Below are positions 1 through 8,367 of a stretch of DNA of 43,758 nucleotides, piece by piece. This DNA comes from Bacteroidaceae bacterium (lineage in GTDB: Bacteria; Bacteroidota; Bacteroidia; Bacteroidales; Bacteroidaceae): the NCBI GenBank assembly GCA_024699495.1, contig JAILPK010000083.1:1-43758 (forward strand). Reading direction: 5' to 3'. The position numbers and the translations under genes were made by a program. The first letter of the stretch is position 1, and every line of letters begins with the position of its first letter. A model generated the notes under the pieces. That model worked only from the letters and a program-made list of their open reading frames with translations. It was not told the origin of the DNA and did not search any database.

Positions 1-1
1 C

Positions 2-154
2 AGCGCAGAAGACGAGGCCGTAAGTCAGATCTGCGAGCATCGCCGCAATTTCATCCGGCGCTGCGTGGAGTCAGGGGGCATCAACGAGAAATACCTCAAT
101 GGACTCCTCAAGCGAGTAGATTATATCGAGAGAATCCCGAGGTGGCAATTTTAG
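2..154 (+). CDS. C-terminal fragment of unrecognised protein (5' end outside window)
   Basis: An open frame enters from the left edge and ends at TAG 152-154, giving about 50 residues that are basic and rich in Arg, Glu and Ile and end in the residues RIPRWQF. No domain is recognisable from so short a tail. The reading is supported by a strong hairpin terminator that overlaps the stop codon, as expected at the true end of a gene. It points towards the minus-strand srf block and is separated from it by a repeat array, so it is probably unrelated to it. Confidence 0.55.
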   Translation, partial: SAEDEAVSQICEHRRNFIRRCVESGGINEKYLNGLLKRVDYIERIPRWQF

Positions 155-169
155 CCATCTCGGGATTTT
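134..169 (+). terminator. Rho-independent terminator overlapping a stop codon
   Basis: A 13-bp stem (134-146 with 154-166, one G-U pair, ATCCCGAG at the base) closes a 7-nt loop AATTTTA and is followed by TTTGGTTT. The stop codon of the upstream gene lies at 152-154, inside the loop and stem, so termination is tightly coupled to the gene end. Confidence 0.85.
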
Positions 170-180
170 GGTTTACATAT

Positions 181-800
181 CGGCCTTCGGCCGCGAAGAA
201 GCCGCGAAGGCTTGCAAATATAGCAGAGTTAGCAAATATAGCGGGACTAACACAGCTAAATCTTTAGAAAAAAAGCCAGAACTCTAGAATAAAACTATAG
301 AAAAAACCTAGCAAATTTAGCAAATCTGGCAACTCTAGAAAACTATAGAAAACTCTAGCAGAGTTAGCAAATATAGCGGGACTAACACAGCTAAATCTTT
401 AGAAAAAAAGCCAGAACTCTAGAAAAAAACTATAGAAAAAAAATTAGCAAATCTGGCAACTCTGGTAACTATAGAAAACTTTAGCAGAGTTAGCAAATAT
501 AGCGGGACTAACATAGCTAAATCTTTAGAAAAAAACTAGACCTCTAGAAAAAATCTAGCAACGATAGAAAACTATAGCAGAGTTAGCGAATTTAGCGGGA
601 CTAACATAGCTAAATCTTTAGAAAAAGCTAGCAAATCTGGCAACTCTAGAAAACTATAGAAAACTTTAGCAGAGTTAGCAAATATAGCGGGACTAACATA
701 GCTAAATCTTTAGAAAAAAGCTAAATCTTTAGAAAAAAAGCCAGAACTCTAGAAAAAAACTAAACCTTTAGAAAAAAGTTAGAACTAAAGAAAAAACTAT
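181..800. repeat. CTAG-rich degenerate tandem repeat array
   Basis: After a small hairpin (CGGCC-TTC-GGCCG at 181-193) the region is built of short monomers of the type CTNTAGAAA. They are organised in a longer unit that starts with AGCAGAGTTAGC at about 222, 357, 483, 576 and 668, so the spacing is 135, 126, 93 and 92 nt. A second conserved block, GCGGGACTAAC followed by AGCTAAATCTTTAG, occurs in each unit. It is AT-rich, contains no credible coding frame, and separates the convergent genes at 154 and 811. Function unknown. Confidence 0.85.
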
Positions 801-810
801 AGAAAAAAAT

Positions 811-1332
811 TTAGCGGAGTTTTTGCAGCAAGCGCTGACACCCTTCGTAGATGTCGCGCCATGTGGCATCAAAATTGCCGGTGTACCAGGGGTCGGCGAC
901 TTCACCATGGCGGTCGGTATAGTCCATAAGCATGCGGATTTTGGAATCGTGGTCCTTGCCGCAAATGCGCTGCATGTTACGGATATTCCAGTTGTCCATG
1001 CCGATGAGGAGGTCGAAGCGGTCGTAGTCGGCAGATGTGAGTTGGCGGGCCGTCTTGCCTCGGCAGGAAATGCCGTGTTCAGCCAGTTTTGCGCGGGCGG
1101 GCGGATAAACGGGATTGCCTATTTCTTCTGTCGAGGTGGCGGCGGATTCGATGTGGAATTCAGATGAGAGGCCAGCCTTCTGGACCAAGTCCTTCATTAT
1201 GAACTCGGCCATCGGACTGCGGCAGATGTTGCCGTGACACACGAACAAAATGGATGTAGCGGACTCTCCCCCCGCCCTCCCTTGTAGGGAGGGAGCAGAA
1301 TGAGATTGGCAGGATAAATTCTCTTTATTCAT
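811..1332 (-). CDS. Low-molecular-weight protein-tyrosine phosphatase with repeat-derived N-terminus
   Basis: The protein has the complete active-site loop of the low-molecular-weight phosphotyrosine phosphatase family, CHGNICRS (Cys32 to Arg38), and the general-acid Asp in VADPW near the C-terminus. The family hydrolyses phosphotyrosine in the cytoplasm; in bacteria it often opposes tyrosine kinases of exopolysaccharide loci, but no such kinase is visible here. I chose the ATG at 1332; a TTG three codons further up is less likely. Family members normally start a few residues before the ILFVCHGN strand. Here about 24 extra residues precede it, and they are encoded by a copy of the palindromic repeat at 1261-1304. 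The extension is therefore probably a by-product of repeat insertion; if translation starts later, only non-ATG codons such as TTG are available. It is the last gene of the minus-strand block. Confidence 0.9.
   Translation of the reverse strand: MNKENLSCQSHSAPSLQGRAGGESATSILFVCHGNICRSPMAEFIMKDLVQKAGLSSEFHIESAATSTEEIGNPVYPPARAKLAEHGISCRGKTARQLTSADYDRFDLLIGMDNWNIRNMQRICGKDHDSKIRMLMDYTDRHGEVADPWYTGNFDATWRDIYEGCQRLLQKLR
1261..1304 (+). repeat. Palindromic repeat copy R1
   Basis: First of six copies of a GC-rich repeat. It begins GGACTCTCCCCCC, has the perfect hairpin CCCTCCCT-TGT-AGGGAGGG, and ends in GAGCAGAATGAG. This copy lies inside the open frame of the phosphatase gene. Together with R2 it forms an inverted pair: the 1261-1429 segment begins GGACTCTCC and ends GGAGAGTCC. 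Confidence 0.85.
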
Positions 1333-1387
1333 AGTTCTCAATTCTACATTCTACATTTTACATTTGGTTTCTTCCCTTGTCCTCTAA

Positions 1388-1429
1388 CTACTCCCCTCAC
1401 TCACAGGGAGGGGCAGGGGGGGAGAGTCC
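1388..1429 (-). repeat. Palindromic repeat copy R2 (inverted relative to R1)
   Basis: This is the same repeat in reverse orientation, ending in GGGGGGAGAGTCC directly after the stop codon of the 879-aa gene. The 83 nt between R1 and R2 contain a short run of TTCTACA-like heptamers (about 1339-1370). The R1-R2 pair resembles paired palindromic elements or a very small terminal-inverted-repeat element; no transposase is present. Confidence 0.8.
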
Positions 1430-1432
1430 TCC

Positions 1433-4072
1433 TTAGTGGGGACAGGTGGTGATGGGACAATCAACCATGTAATTCCACTCGGAGTTGTTGTTGTAGGTCT
1501 TGACGACGACGGTAACAGTCCAGTCGGTGAAATGCAGACGCAGGGAGAACTTGTCCTGCAGGAAATTATTCTGTCCGGCTTTCGGGAATATCTGGCGTGA
1601 CGGGTCTGCCGAGGGACCGTCATAGACAATGAAGTGGTCGGCCTGGCCGTAGGCGTCGCCATGGAAAATGAAGTCTCCGCAATGCTGCCCCATATTATAT
1701 GTCTGCTTGTGGTCAAGGGCTTGTCCCATCCTGCGTGGAGTAACAGTTCCGCCCTGGCATGGTGGGAGGTCTGGCTTCAGCGGAATGTCGCGGCGGCTTT
1801 GGGGAGCAGTCATCAGAGTGTTTACCGGTGCGTTGTTCACTTTTGTGCTGTTGGAACCGAATTGCGGTTTGGAGGCGGTGATGCTCAGCAGTTCATCGCG
1901 CTGCAGGCCATCTACGGTAAATACGCCGTCGCCGCTGTTGGAGGGCGCGTGTTTTCCGGTGATGGAGGCGTTGATGTTCAGGGCGCAGCCGGAGAGGATT
2001 TTCCCGTTTGTGCCGTTTATCGTGCGGAACTGCAGGGAAACGAGGTTCGGGGTCATCCTTATTTTCTCCTTGTCCTTGAACTTAGGTATAACCTGACTGT
2101 GTTTCTTGTAAGCTGGATCTTTCTCGGAGATTATCTCTATCCGTGAGCCTTCTTTAGCCTTTACGGGGATGATGCCATTGCGGTTGCTTATTTCTTCTAC
2201 GGTCTCAGTGTTGCCACTGGGGTCGGTTATCTTGATTCGGTTGCGAACACCTTCCAGGGGCTTGCCTGTGATGGTATCAACGATGACAAATTCGCAGGTA
2301 TAAGGCTCTGGAACAAGCCAAACGGTCCGTGTGTCATCGTCCTGACGGATAAACTGTTCCACAGTGAAGGGTCCTCCTTCGAGGTCTCCATCCCGGAAAT
2401 GGATTTTGCTGGCATGAATAGCGATGGTGGCCAGGACAAAAGCGCTGTCGTAAGCAGCAATACCCTTGCCGTCTGTGCTGGTGAGTACGGTACGCTGGCT
2501 CTGGCGGTTGTTGTGAGTCAGAGTGACTATGGCTTTTGCGGCGGGGATAGGCTCACGTGTTTCCTTGTTTTTAACGAAGAATGTGAAGCGCTGCTTGATG
2601 GGCCGCAGGGGGAGAGAGGTAGAGTCGTTGGCTGCTACCAGTTCCTGACAGGGAGCGTCGGTGCGTAAGGTGTCGGCATAACCATGGCTTCGGGCCAGCA
2701 AGTCGGCAGTGGCGCAGTAGCGCATGCCGGGTATGGTGGCGATGCCCGAAGCATCGGTTTGCACAGAGTCAGTATGCTCTTCGCCAAGCTCTTTATACCG
2801 GTATATCAGCGTTGCTCCAGGCAGAGGGTCGCGCGTCTCCTTGTCAATAACGCGTATGTGAAGGTCCTCACGACGAGGCATCATCTGCAGATGAACCTTA
2901 CGCGTATAATGGAAATTATGTTCTTCGCCTGCGGCAGCGTAGCACCCGCTTTTGGCTGTGAATGCCGCCTGACTGAGGCAGTAGAAAATGTAGCTGAAAA
3001 CGCTGCAGGGGAGGTCGCGGAAGACGGTCTGACCTGCAGAGTCGGTCTTCTGGGTCAGATTTATGGAATCTGTGGCGAAGATACGCATGTCCTTCCATAG
3101 GAAGTGGGCTTGATAGTCGATGGTGACAGGCAGACTGTCAATAGGTGCCCCGCTGTCCGGTTCGGCGCAGGTTACTGTGATGTCCTTCTGGCATCGGATG
3201 AGGAGCAAAAGCGGCAGCAATAGCAATAACAGCCACCACCAGTTCCTTTTCTTTTTGGGTTTTTCCGGCTCGGGTTGGGGCTCGGGCTCTGGTTCAGGCT
3301 TTGGTTCGGGCTCTGGTTCAGGCTCTGGTTCTGGCTCGGGTACCGGTTCTGGCTCCGGTTCTGGCTCGGGTACAGGCTCGGGCTCCGGTTCGGGCTCGGG
3401 TACAGGCTCCGGTTTTGGTGGAGTCAAGTCAATCAGGTATTCTTCCTGCCCCTCAACTATAGTGAATGGATATGCTTTTCCATCAAGCGTATATAGAGTA
3501 TGCAGGCTGCCAATCTCCAGAGGGTGGTCTGAATGGAAAAGGCCATCCTGACCTGTAGTGCGCAGATATCCGCTCTGCGGTGTGTCTATGTGGAAGGAGG
3601 TGGCTGGCAGCCGCATGCCGTCCAGAAGGAATCCGATGCTCACCTTTTGGAGTTTCTGCTTCTGCATGACACTTCCCAGTTCGCCGCCCGGCGACTGGTT
3701 TGGGAAACGGTAACCCCATGCCACCAGGCCAATATCGTAGCCTTCGGGATTGGGGCGATAGAAAATGTAGTCGTTGGAGGGAAGGGTGAAAAGCGCGTTT
3801 GCGGTGCGCCCGTCCATAGCTGACTGCAGCACAGCCTTGCGCTTATTGTATTCTTCCGCTACGGCTTGGCGTGAAATGTCATCGGCTTTTGTGTAAGAGG
3901 TCCACCCGTCACCAGGTAAGACCCACTGCAGATATCCGACGCCAGTCTGCGGTTCAGCAAAAATCAGATTGGCGCTTTTTGCTTTGTTTCGCAGTTGGCT
4001 GAAGACCTGCGCAAGGGGCACATGCTGTGGTAATAACGGGGCGACGCCGCTGATATTGAGCTTGATATTCAT
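1433..4072 (-). CDS. Large single-pass membrane protein with PEP linker and Ig-like/CarboxypepD_reg-like repeats
   Basis: Function not recognised. Residues 1-165 form a globular domain shared with the 524-aa neighbour; hallmarks in both are YLQW-x-LPG-x-GWTS (47-59 here), a Tyr-rich strand and AWGYR (118-122). Residues 210-271 are a Pro-Glu repeat linker. After KKKRNWWW comes one membrane segment (about 278-292). The rest contains at least three repeats of the form DKETR-x-P-x-PGA, typical of CarboxypepD_reg/Ig-like beta-sandwich modules, and a Cys-containing C-terminal domain with [11 protein letters not shown] that looks like a beta-sandwich. The topology is probably N-terminus inside and repeats in the periplasm or beyond. 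The ATG overlaps the TAA of the upstream DUF1294 gene by one base (TAATG), which implies translational coupling. Repeat R2 abuts the stop codon. Confidence 0.85.
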   Translation of the reverse strand: MNIKLNISGVAPLLPQHVPLAQVFSQLRNKAKSANLIFAEPQTGVGYLQWVLPGDGWTSYTKADDISRQAVAEEYNKRKAVLQSAMDGRTANALFTLPSNDYIFYRPNPEGYDIGLVAWGYRFPNQSPGGELGSVMQKQKLQKVSIGFLLDGMRLPATSFHIDTPQSGYLRTTGQDGLFHSDHPLEIGSLHTLYTLDGKAYPFTIVEGQEEYLIDLTPPKPEPVPEPEPEPEPVPEPEPEPEPVPEPEPEPEPEPEPKPEPEPEPQPEPEKPKKKRNWWWLLLLLLPLLLLIRCQKDITVTCAEPDSGAPIDSLPVTIDYQAHFLWKDMRIFATDSINLTQKTDSAGQTVFRDLPCSVFSYIFYCLSQAAFTAKSGCYAAAGEEHNFHYTRKVHLQMMPRREDLHIRVIDKETRDPLPGATLIYRYKELGEEHTDSVQTDASGIATIPGMRYCATADLLARSHGYADTLRTDAPCQELVAANDSTSLPLRPIKQRFTFFVKNKETREPIPAAKAIVTLTHNNRQSQRTVLTSTDGKGIAAYDSAFVLATIAIHASKIHFRDGDLEGGPFTVEQFIRQDDDTRTVWLVPEPYTCEFVIVDTITGKPLEGVRNRIKITDPSGNTETVEEISNRNGIIPVKAKEGSRIEIISEKDPAYKKHSQVIPKFKDKEKIRMTPNLVSLQFRTINGTNGKILSGCALNINASITGKHAPSNSGDGVFTVDGLQRDELLSITASKPQFGSNSTKVNNAPVNTLMTAPQSRRDIPLKPDLPPCQGGTVTPRRMGQALDHKQTYNMGQHCGDFIFHGDAYGQADHFIVYDGPSADPSRQIFPKAGQNNFLQDKFSLRLHFTDWTVTVVVKTYNNNSEWNYMVDCPITTCPH

Positions 4073-4344
4073 TAGTTCGAGATATATACGAGGATGAAAA
4101 TTATCAGCCAGATTATGAATGCGACAGGAACAGTCCAGAGGAATGCTGTGTGGCGTGTCTTATGACGAAAGAGCCACATCGCAGCGCCGGCGCCGTAAGC
4201 TCCGCCGAGGACAGCTGTTGCAAGAAGCACAGCTTCAGGTATTCTCCATCTGCCGTAATGGGCAAAGCGCTTGTCCTCTGCATACAGGAAGAAAGCGATA
4301 ATATTTATGGCAAACAGGTAGGTATAGAGCAAAACTGGAGACAT
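4072..4344 (-). CDS. DUF1294 small membrane protein
   Basis: The 90-residue protein matches what is known of the DUF1294 family: an N-terminal membrane segment, the AEDKRFA stretch, the WRIPEAVLL motif, a [10 protein letters not shown] glycine-rich segment, the FRHKTRH motif and a final hydrophobic helix. It is probably a three-helix inner-membrane protein; the family has no established biochemical role. It sits between the two paralogous GWTS-domain genes and overlaps the 879-aa gene by one base, so the two are co-translated. The start at 4344 gives the family's usual length. Such genes are often scattered singly in genomes, so its placement inside this block may be incidental. Confidence 0.85.
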   Translation of the reverse strand: MSPVLLYTYLFAINIIAFFLYAEDKRFAHYGRWRIPEAVLLATAVLGGAYGAGAAMWLFRHKTRHTAFLWTVPVAFIIWLIIFILVYISN

Positions 4345-4434
4345 AATATATGGAATATTTTAGATGAAACAGATTTGTTGTCTTGTGGGTTGTTGTGGAA
4401 TTATTCCATTTGCAGCGCGGATTATGCCGGAATA

Positions 4435-6009
4435 TCATTCGAAGAGCAACGCCCCGCCGATGAGATAGGTGCAGGCTACGAGTGCGGCAATACCGATTGC
4501 GCCGAGCACTTCGAGGATGCGGGTCAAGAGGGTGGGGCTATGATAGAGGTAGAACGAATATTCGTCTTCCTCGTCGTCCAGCTCAAATTCTATGGGGGTA
4601 AGCTGCTCCTGTCCGACGGTAAGTGTCAGCGTGGCTGGAGTGCCCGCTTTATAATCTTTATGGCTGATATGTGTCTGCCCGTTCTCATCGAGATATGCCA
4701 GCGTGTTCGGGGCGCCAGGCTGGGAGAAGTGGGCCGTGGCTCCGCTGAGAGGCTTGTCGCCTTCTCCATAGACCGTAACAGTAATGTCCAGCACACTCTC
4801 GACGCTGACGAACGGCAATTGGAAGATATATACTTCCTGGTCGGCATCAAGATCGAACATCTGTGTGGTTTCCCCGTTGAAGCCGTCGGCGACTGTCATC
4901 GGCTGGCCTTCAGGCACCGGCTGCAGATGAACGCGCCCCTGGGCATCGGTGACGTAAGAAGCTGTTACTCCGTTGATTATCACCTTTATGGGGAACTGCT
5001 TGCAAATCTTCCCCTCCTTGTTTACCACTTCTATTACCGGGCGGAAGATGCGGTTGGCTTTTTCTTCTTCCTTGACGGTCTCGTCCTCTTTCTTTTCTTC
5101 AGGTGCTTCCTCTTCAGCCTGCTCCTCTTCTTTGGTAATGCTGAAGGTGAAGGTGTTTTCTCCCGAGATGAGCGGTTTTTGCTGGGATTCATTATCGAGA
5201 CTGGCAGAGCAGAGGCCGGCTTCAGGGTCTATGGGAAGGGTGGTGACGCATACTCCCATCTCGTTGGTGGTGAGGGTTAAGTCACGTCCTTTGTATTGAA
5301 CTCTGACAGATGCTCCGACATAGGGCAGGCCATTGAGTGTGGCGTTGATCTGAACACGTGTGAATGTGGTGATGTCGATTTGGATTTTGCCTTGGCCGGG
5401 CAAGACAGCCACGTGCTGGCGGGCCGCATCTGCCTCTACATCAAATTCATATCCTATAGGCAGGTCACCCAAGTCTGCTGTGCCTTCGTTGTCAGTCTGG
5501 CGGCGATAGCCATTAAGGCGAAAGTCGTGGTTTGCCGCCGGCTGCCCATCGTAGAGCAGTTCGATGACGACATGCTCCGTTTGTGTCTTGGGAGCCACGG
5601 AGCCGGAAGCCGCTCCTTTGCTGATGCGTTCCGGATACCTGTAGCCCCAGGCTGTGAGGCGTATGAGCAGGTGGCCTGACTCATCGGCTTTGTAATAAAC
5701 GTAACTCTCATCGGGAACGGTGAGAATCCGTTGGCCCATCTGCTGGTTGGAAGCGAAGCGGGAGGCCACGGCATTCATTCGCCGGTGCCACTCATCCGTA
5801 ACTTCCTGACGCATAATCGGGTCTCCGTCAGCGAGTGAGGTCCACCCTTCGCCGGGCAGTTCCCACTGAAGGTATTCATGTCCGGGCGTACGTTCGGTGA
5901 ACAGTTGCTCATCTCCAACGCCAAACTGTTTCTTTAAGGCTGTATATACGCGGTCGTAATCATCACCAATAAGACATGATACGCCTGCAGACTTTATTTT
6001 GATATTCAT
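4435..6009 (-). CDS. GWTS-domain protein with C-terminal membrane anchor (paralogue of the 879-aa protein)
   Basis: Function not recognised. Residues 1-165 align by eye with the start of the 879-aa protein: both begin MNIK, and both carry YLQW-x-LPG-x-GWTS, a DxIxRQ-V segment and AWGYR. Beyond that come several CarboxypepD_reg/Ig-like modules (for example GYRRQTDNEGTADLGDLP and NGVTASYVTDAQGRVHLQP), an acidic Glu/Lys-rich stretch near residues 293-320, and a single hydrophobic helix at the extreme C-terminus (about 500-522). The N-terminus has no signal peptide, so it is likely tail-anchored with its bulk in the cytoplasm, unlike the paralogue whose membrane segment is internal. It follows a 722-bp repeat-rich gap and precedes the DUF1294 gene by 90 bp. 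Confidence 0.85.
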   Translation of the reverse strand: MNIKIKSAGVSCLIGDDYDRVYTALKKQFGVGDEQLFTERTPGHEYLQWELPGEGWTSLADGDPIMRQEVTDEWHRRMNAVASRFASNQQMGQRILTVPDESYVYYKADESGHLLIRLTAWGYRYPERISKGAASGSVAPKTQTEHVVIELLYDGQPAANHDFRLNGYRRQTDNEGTADLGDLPIGYEFDVEADAARQHVAVLPGQGKIQIDITTFTRVQINATLNGLPYVGASVRVQYKGRDLTLTTNEMGVCVTTLPIDPEAGLCSASLDNESQQKPLISGENTFTFSITKEEEQAEEEAPEEKKEDETVKEEEKANRIFRPVIEVVNKEGKICKQFPIKVIINGVTASYVTDAQGRVHLQPVPEGQPMTVADGFNGETTQMFDLDADQEVYIFQLPFVSVESVLDITVTVYGEGDKPLSGATAHFSQPGAPNTLAYLDENGQTHISHKDYKAGTPATLTLTVGQEQLTPIEFELDDEEDEYSFYLYHSPTLLTRILEVLGAIGIAALVACTYLIGGALLFE

Positions 6010-6731
6010 AGTGCTAACAGTTTATCATTTGTTTTCGTGGCCTGGGCCGTGGGCGTGGCCGGGCCGCTGGGGTAAGGGTTATTTTTGGTTAATGGTTAAT
6101 GGTTAATGGTTAATGGTTAATGGCGAGGGGCGGCGGAGCTAGCTGTTCTGGCGGGGTTGGCTGTTCTAGCGGTGCTAGTAGGGCTAGCTGTTCTAGCGAG
6201 GCTAGTAGGGCTAGCGCAGGGAGGTGAAGCAGCTTCACCATACTGAACAGGCGGTCGGAGGCCGAATCTCTCATCGCGCATCTCTCATCGCTCATCTGTC
6301 TCTCATCGCTCATCTGCGCGGAGCGCTCATCTGTCTCTCATCGCTAATCTCTCATCTCTCATCTGCGCGGAGCGCTCATCTGTCTCTCATCACTAATCTC
6401 TCATCTCTAATCTAAGAGCGGCCGGAGGCCTAATCTCTCATCCCTCATCTGCGCGTAGCGCTCATCTGTCTCTCATCACTAATCTCTCATCTCTAATCTA
6501 AGAGCGGCCGGAGCCCTAATCTCTCATCCCTCATCTGCGCGGAGCGCTCATCTGTCTCTCATCACTAATCTCTCATCCCTAATCTCTCATCTAAGAGCGG
6601 CCGGAGTCCGAATCTCTCATCTCTCATCTGCGCGGAGCGCTCATCTGTCTCTCATCGCTAATCTCTCATCCCTAATCTCTCATCTCTAATCTAAGATCGG
6701 CCGTAGATGGTTAAGATTATGTATTTGGGAT
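6010..6731. repeat. Gene-free spacer of three short-repeat families
   Basis: No gene is seen. From the srf side downward in coordinate the spacer holds: TCTCATC-type heptamers arranged in an approximately 86-bp unit (marker GCGCGGAGCG or variant at about 6316, 6365, 6451, 6537 and 6630) covering about 6267-6710; a CTAG-containing array at 6138-6216 (GCTAGCTGTTCTAGC, GGCTAGTAGGG); and five perfect GGTTAAT heptamers at 6087-6121. A GC-rich segment 6037-6070 with GGCC/GGCCGGGCC self-complementarity could form a hairpin but lacks a T-run. It divides the collinear block between the 542-aa and 524-aa genes. Confidence 0.85.
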
Positions 6732-8360
6732 TCAGAAGTCTTCGAGCGCTTTTTTGATTTCGTCGCTTGCGCGGACCACTTCGTCAATACTTCTGAAAGG
6801 TTTGTATCTTGAAAGGATGTTGTTAACGAGAGGTCGGGTGTTCTCATCATAATAGCCTTTTACTGCGTCAACGGCCAACTGTTCTCTGCGGTTGAGAGTG
6901 TTGTTATAGCCGTCGCTGGTGCGGCAAGTCCAAAGTTTTACCTCGTCGTCGTTTATAAGCCTGAGCAGTTCTTCCTGGGCTGCTGAACGGCCTGCGTTCT
7001 CGCGACGTGGGGCAGGAGCCTCTTCTTCCTGGATTACAGGTGCTTCTGCTGCTTCTTCATCAGCTTTGGGCTTCTTGCTTTCCTCTCGGGCTATGCGCTC
7101 GGCCTCCTCGGCTTCTCTTCTGGCAGCCTCTTCCTCTGCGATTCTCGTCAGCCTTTCCCTGATTTCGTCGGCGTCACTTGGCTGAGCGTCATCTGATTTC
7201 TCTTCGACAGAGTCGGTCAGTTCTTCTGAAATAACCGTAATATCATCATTAACCTCGGAAGATGGGTTGGAACAAAGTGACATGATTCCAGCGATAATCA
7301 GGCAGGACAGTATTGCCCCAAGCGCAATAAACAGCCATTTCTTGCCATTGCTGTTGTTTCCACCAGAGGATGCTGTTGTCTGGGATGGTCGGGAAGAAGG
7401 AGTTGGAGCGGCCGGAGGCGTGAAATGCGGGGTGGCGGGTTGTCCGCTTGCCCGGTGAGGGTTTTGTATCGCCTTAATAAAATCGGGGATGTCAGCCGGA
7501 CTGCCAGCTCCTGTGCTTCCGGTTCCTGTGCTTCCGGTTCCTGTGCTTCCAGCTCCTGTGCTTCCGGTTCCCAGACCTCCAGCCCCCAAACTGCCAGCTC
7601 CCAGACCTCCAGCCCCCATACTGCCTCCGTCAGGTTTTTTGGGGGTTGTCGGAACTGCTGCCGGGTTATTGGCAGGAGTTGGTGGCGGCGGCGGAGTGGG
7701 AGAGGTTACATTCTCACCCGAATCTGCCGGTGTCCCAGATGGCAGCTGAGTTTGTTTAGCCGGTCTTGCAGCCGCCTTAGTATTTATGGATATTGTTGAC
7801 TGACAATGAGTTCCAAGTTCGAGACGTCCCACATGCCCCAATTCAGGATAACGGCTATGGCGCATAAGAGCCTCAAGTTGAGTCATATTCTCCACACAAT
7901 ATGCGGCAGCCTCATGACCATTCATCACGGGTAATGACGTGGGGCGCTGCTCCAGACGGTAGCGTCGCAGAAGATTCTGATAGGGCGAACTGTCCACAGG
8001 AGAATCCGGCAGCTCATCTCCACCCATCATAGCCTGAATAGAAAAGGCTGCAGAGATGGAGTTAAGTACTTCCATGGGGCTCTTCCCGTCAGCAAGGCGC
8101 TGTTGTGTGGGCAAGAGCAGACATACCTGCATCTGACCCGGTTGTCCGTCAGAGGTCTTGCAGGCCCGGGTATGGAGGGCATATAGGGTATAGTTCTGTG
8201 CATGGGTGATTATCCACGTCTGCGTCTCATCGACGATAGTGGGAGGTATGGCGCGGAACTCCTCGGGCACAGTCCCGGCTGCAACGAGCGGTTCCTCTTT
8301 AAGGCCCGTAGCTAACGGACCGGCGTAGATTCGAAGTGATATATTACGTAAAAAAATCAT
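6732..8360 (-). CDS. Single-pass membrane protein with LADGKSP domain, Gly-rich linker and C-terminal YKPF module
   Basis: Not a recognised family. Residues 1-195 form a globular domain that shares P-T/S-x-Q-x-LADGKSP (84-95 here) and a PE-x(6)-ELG-x-HC-like end with the 626-aa protein. A low-complexity linker follows (205-330, Pro- then Gly/Ser/Thr/Ala-rich), then a membrane helix (341-362), a charged Glu/Arg/Ala coiled coil (about 390-460) and an 80-residue C-terminal module with LSRYKPF and a Ser-Asp-Glu-Ile helix, again shared with the 626-aa protein. With no signal peptide, the N-domain should be cytoplasmic and the coiled coil periplasmic. Only 7 bp separate it from the 361-aa gene upstream. 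The linker DNA contains four tandem 15-bp units (7510-7569), a likely site of length change. Confidence 0.85.
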   Translation of the reverse strand: MIFLRNISLRIYAGPLATGLKEEPLVAAGTVPEEFRAIPPTIVDETQTWIITHAQNYTLYALHTRACKTSDGQPGQMQVCLLLPTQQRLADGKSPMEVLNSISAAFSIQAMMGGDELPDSPVDSSPYQNLLRRYRLEQRPTSLPVMNGHEAAAYCVENMTQLEALMRHSRYPELGHVGRLELGTHCQSTISINTKAAARPAKQTQLPSGTPADSGENVTSPTPPPPPTPANNPAAVPTTPKKPDGGSMGAGGLGAGSLGAGGLGTGSTGAGSTGTGSTGTGSTGAGSPADIPDFIKAIQNPHRASGQPATPHFTPPAAPTPSSRPSQTTASSGGNNSNGKKWLFIALGAILSCLIIAGIMSLCSNPSSEVNDDITVISEELTDSVEEKSDDAQPSDADEIRERLTRIAEEEAARREAEEAERIAREESKKPKADEEAAEAPVIQEEEAPAPRRENAGRSAAQEELLRLINDDEVKLWTCRTSDGYNNTLNRREQLAVDAVKGYYDENTRPLVNNILSRYKPFRSIDEVVRASDEIKKALEDF

Positions 8361-8367
8361 GGTGAGT

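Noticed and set aside
181..800. CRISPR array
   Set aside because: Repeats are degenerate, vary in spacing (92-135 nt), and the spacers are built of the same short monomers; no cas genes.
4150..5280. 376-residue open frame on the plus strand
   Set aside because: Antisense to the 524-aa and DUF1294 genes, with no domain pattern; the minus-strand frames have clear family motifs.
6267..6710. CRISPR array or small coding gene
   Set aside because: Heptamer low-complexity sequence without unique spacers; open frames here only translate the repeat.
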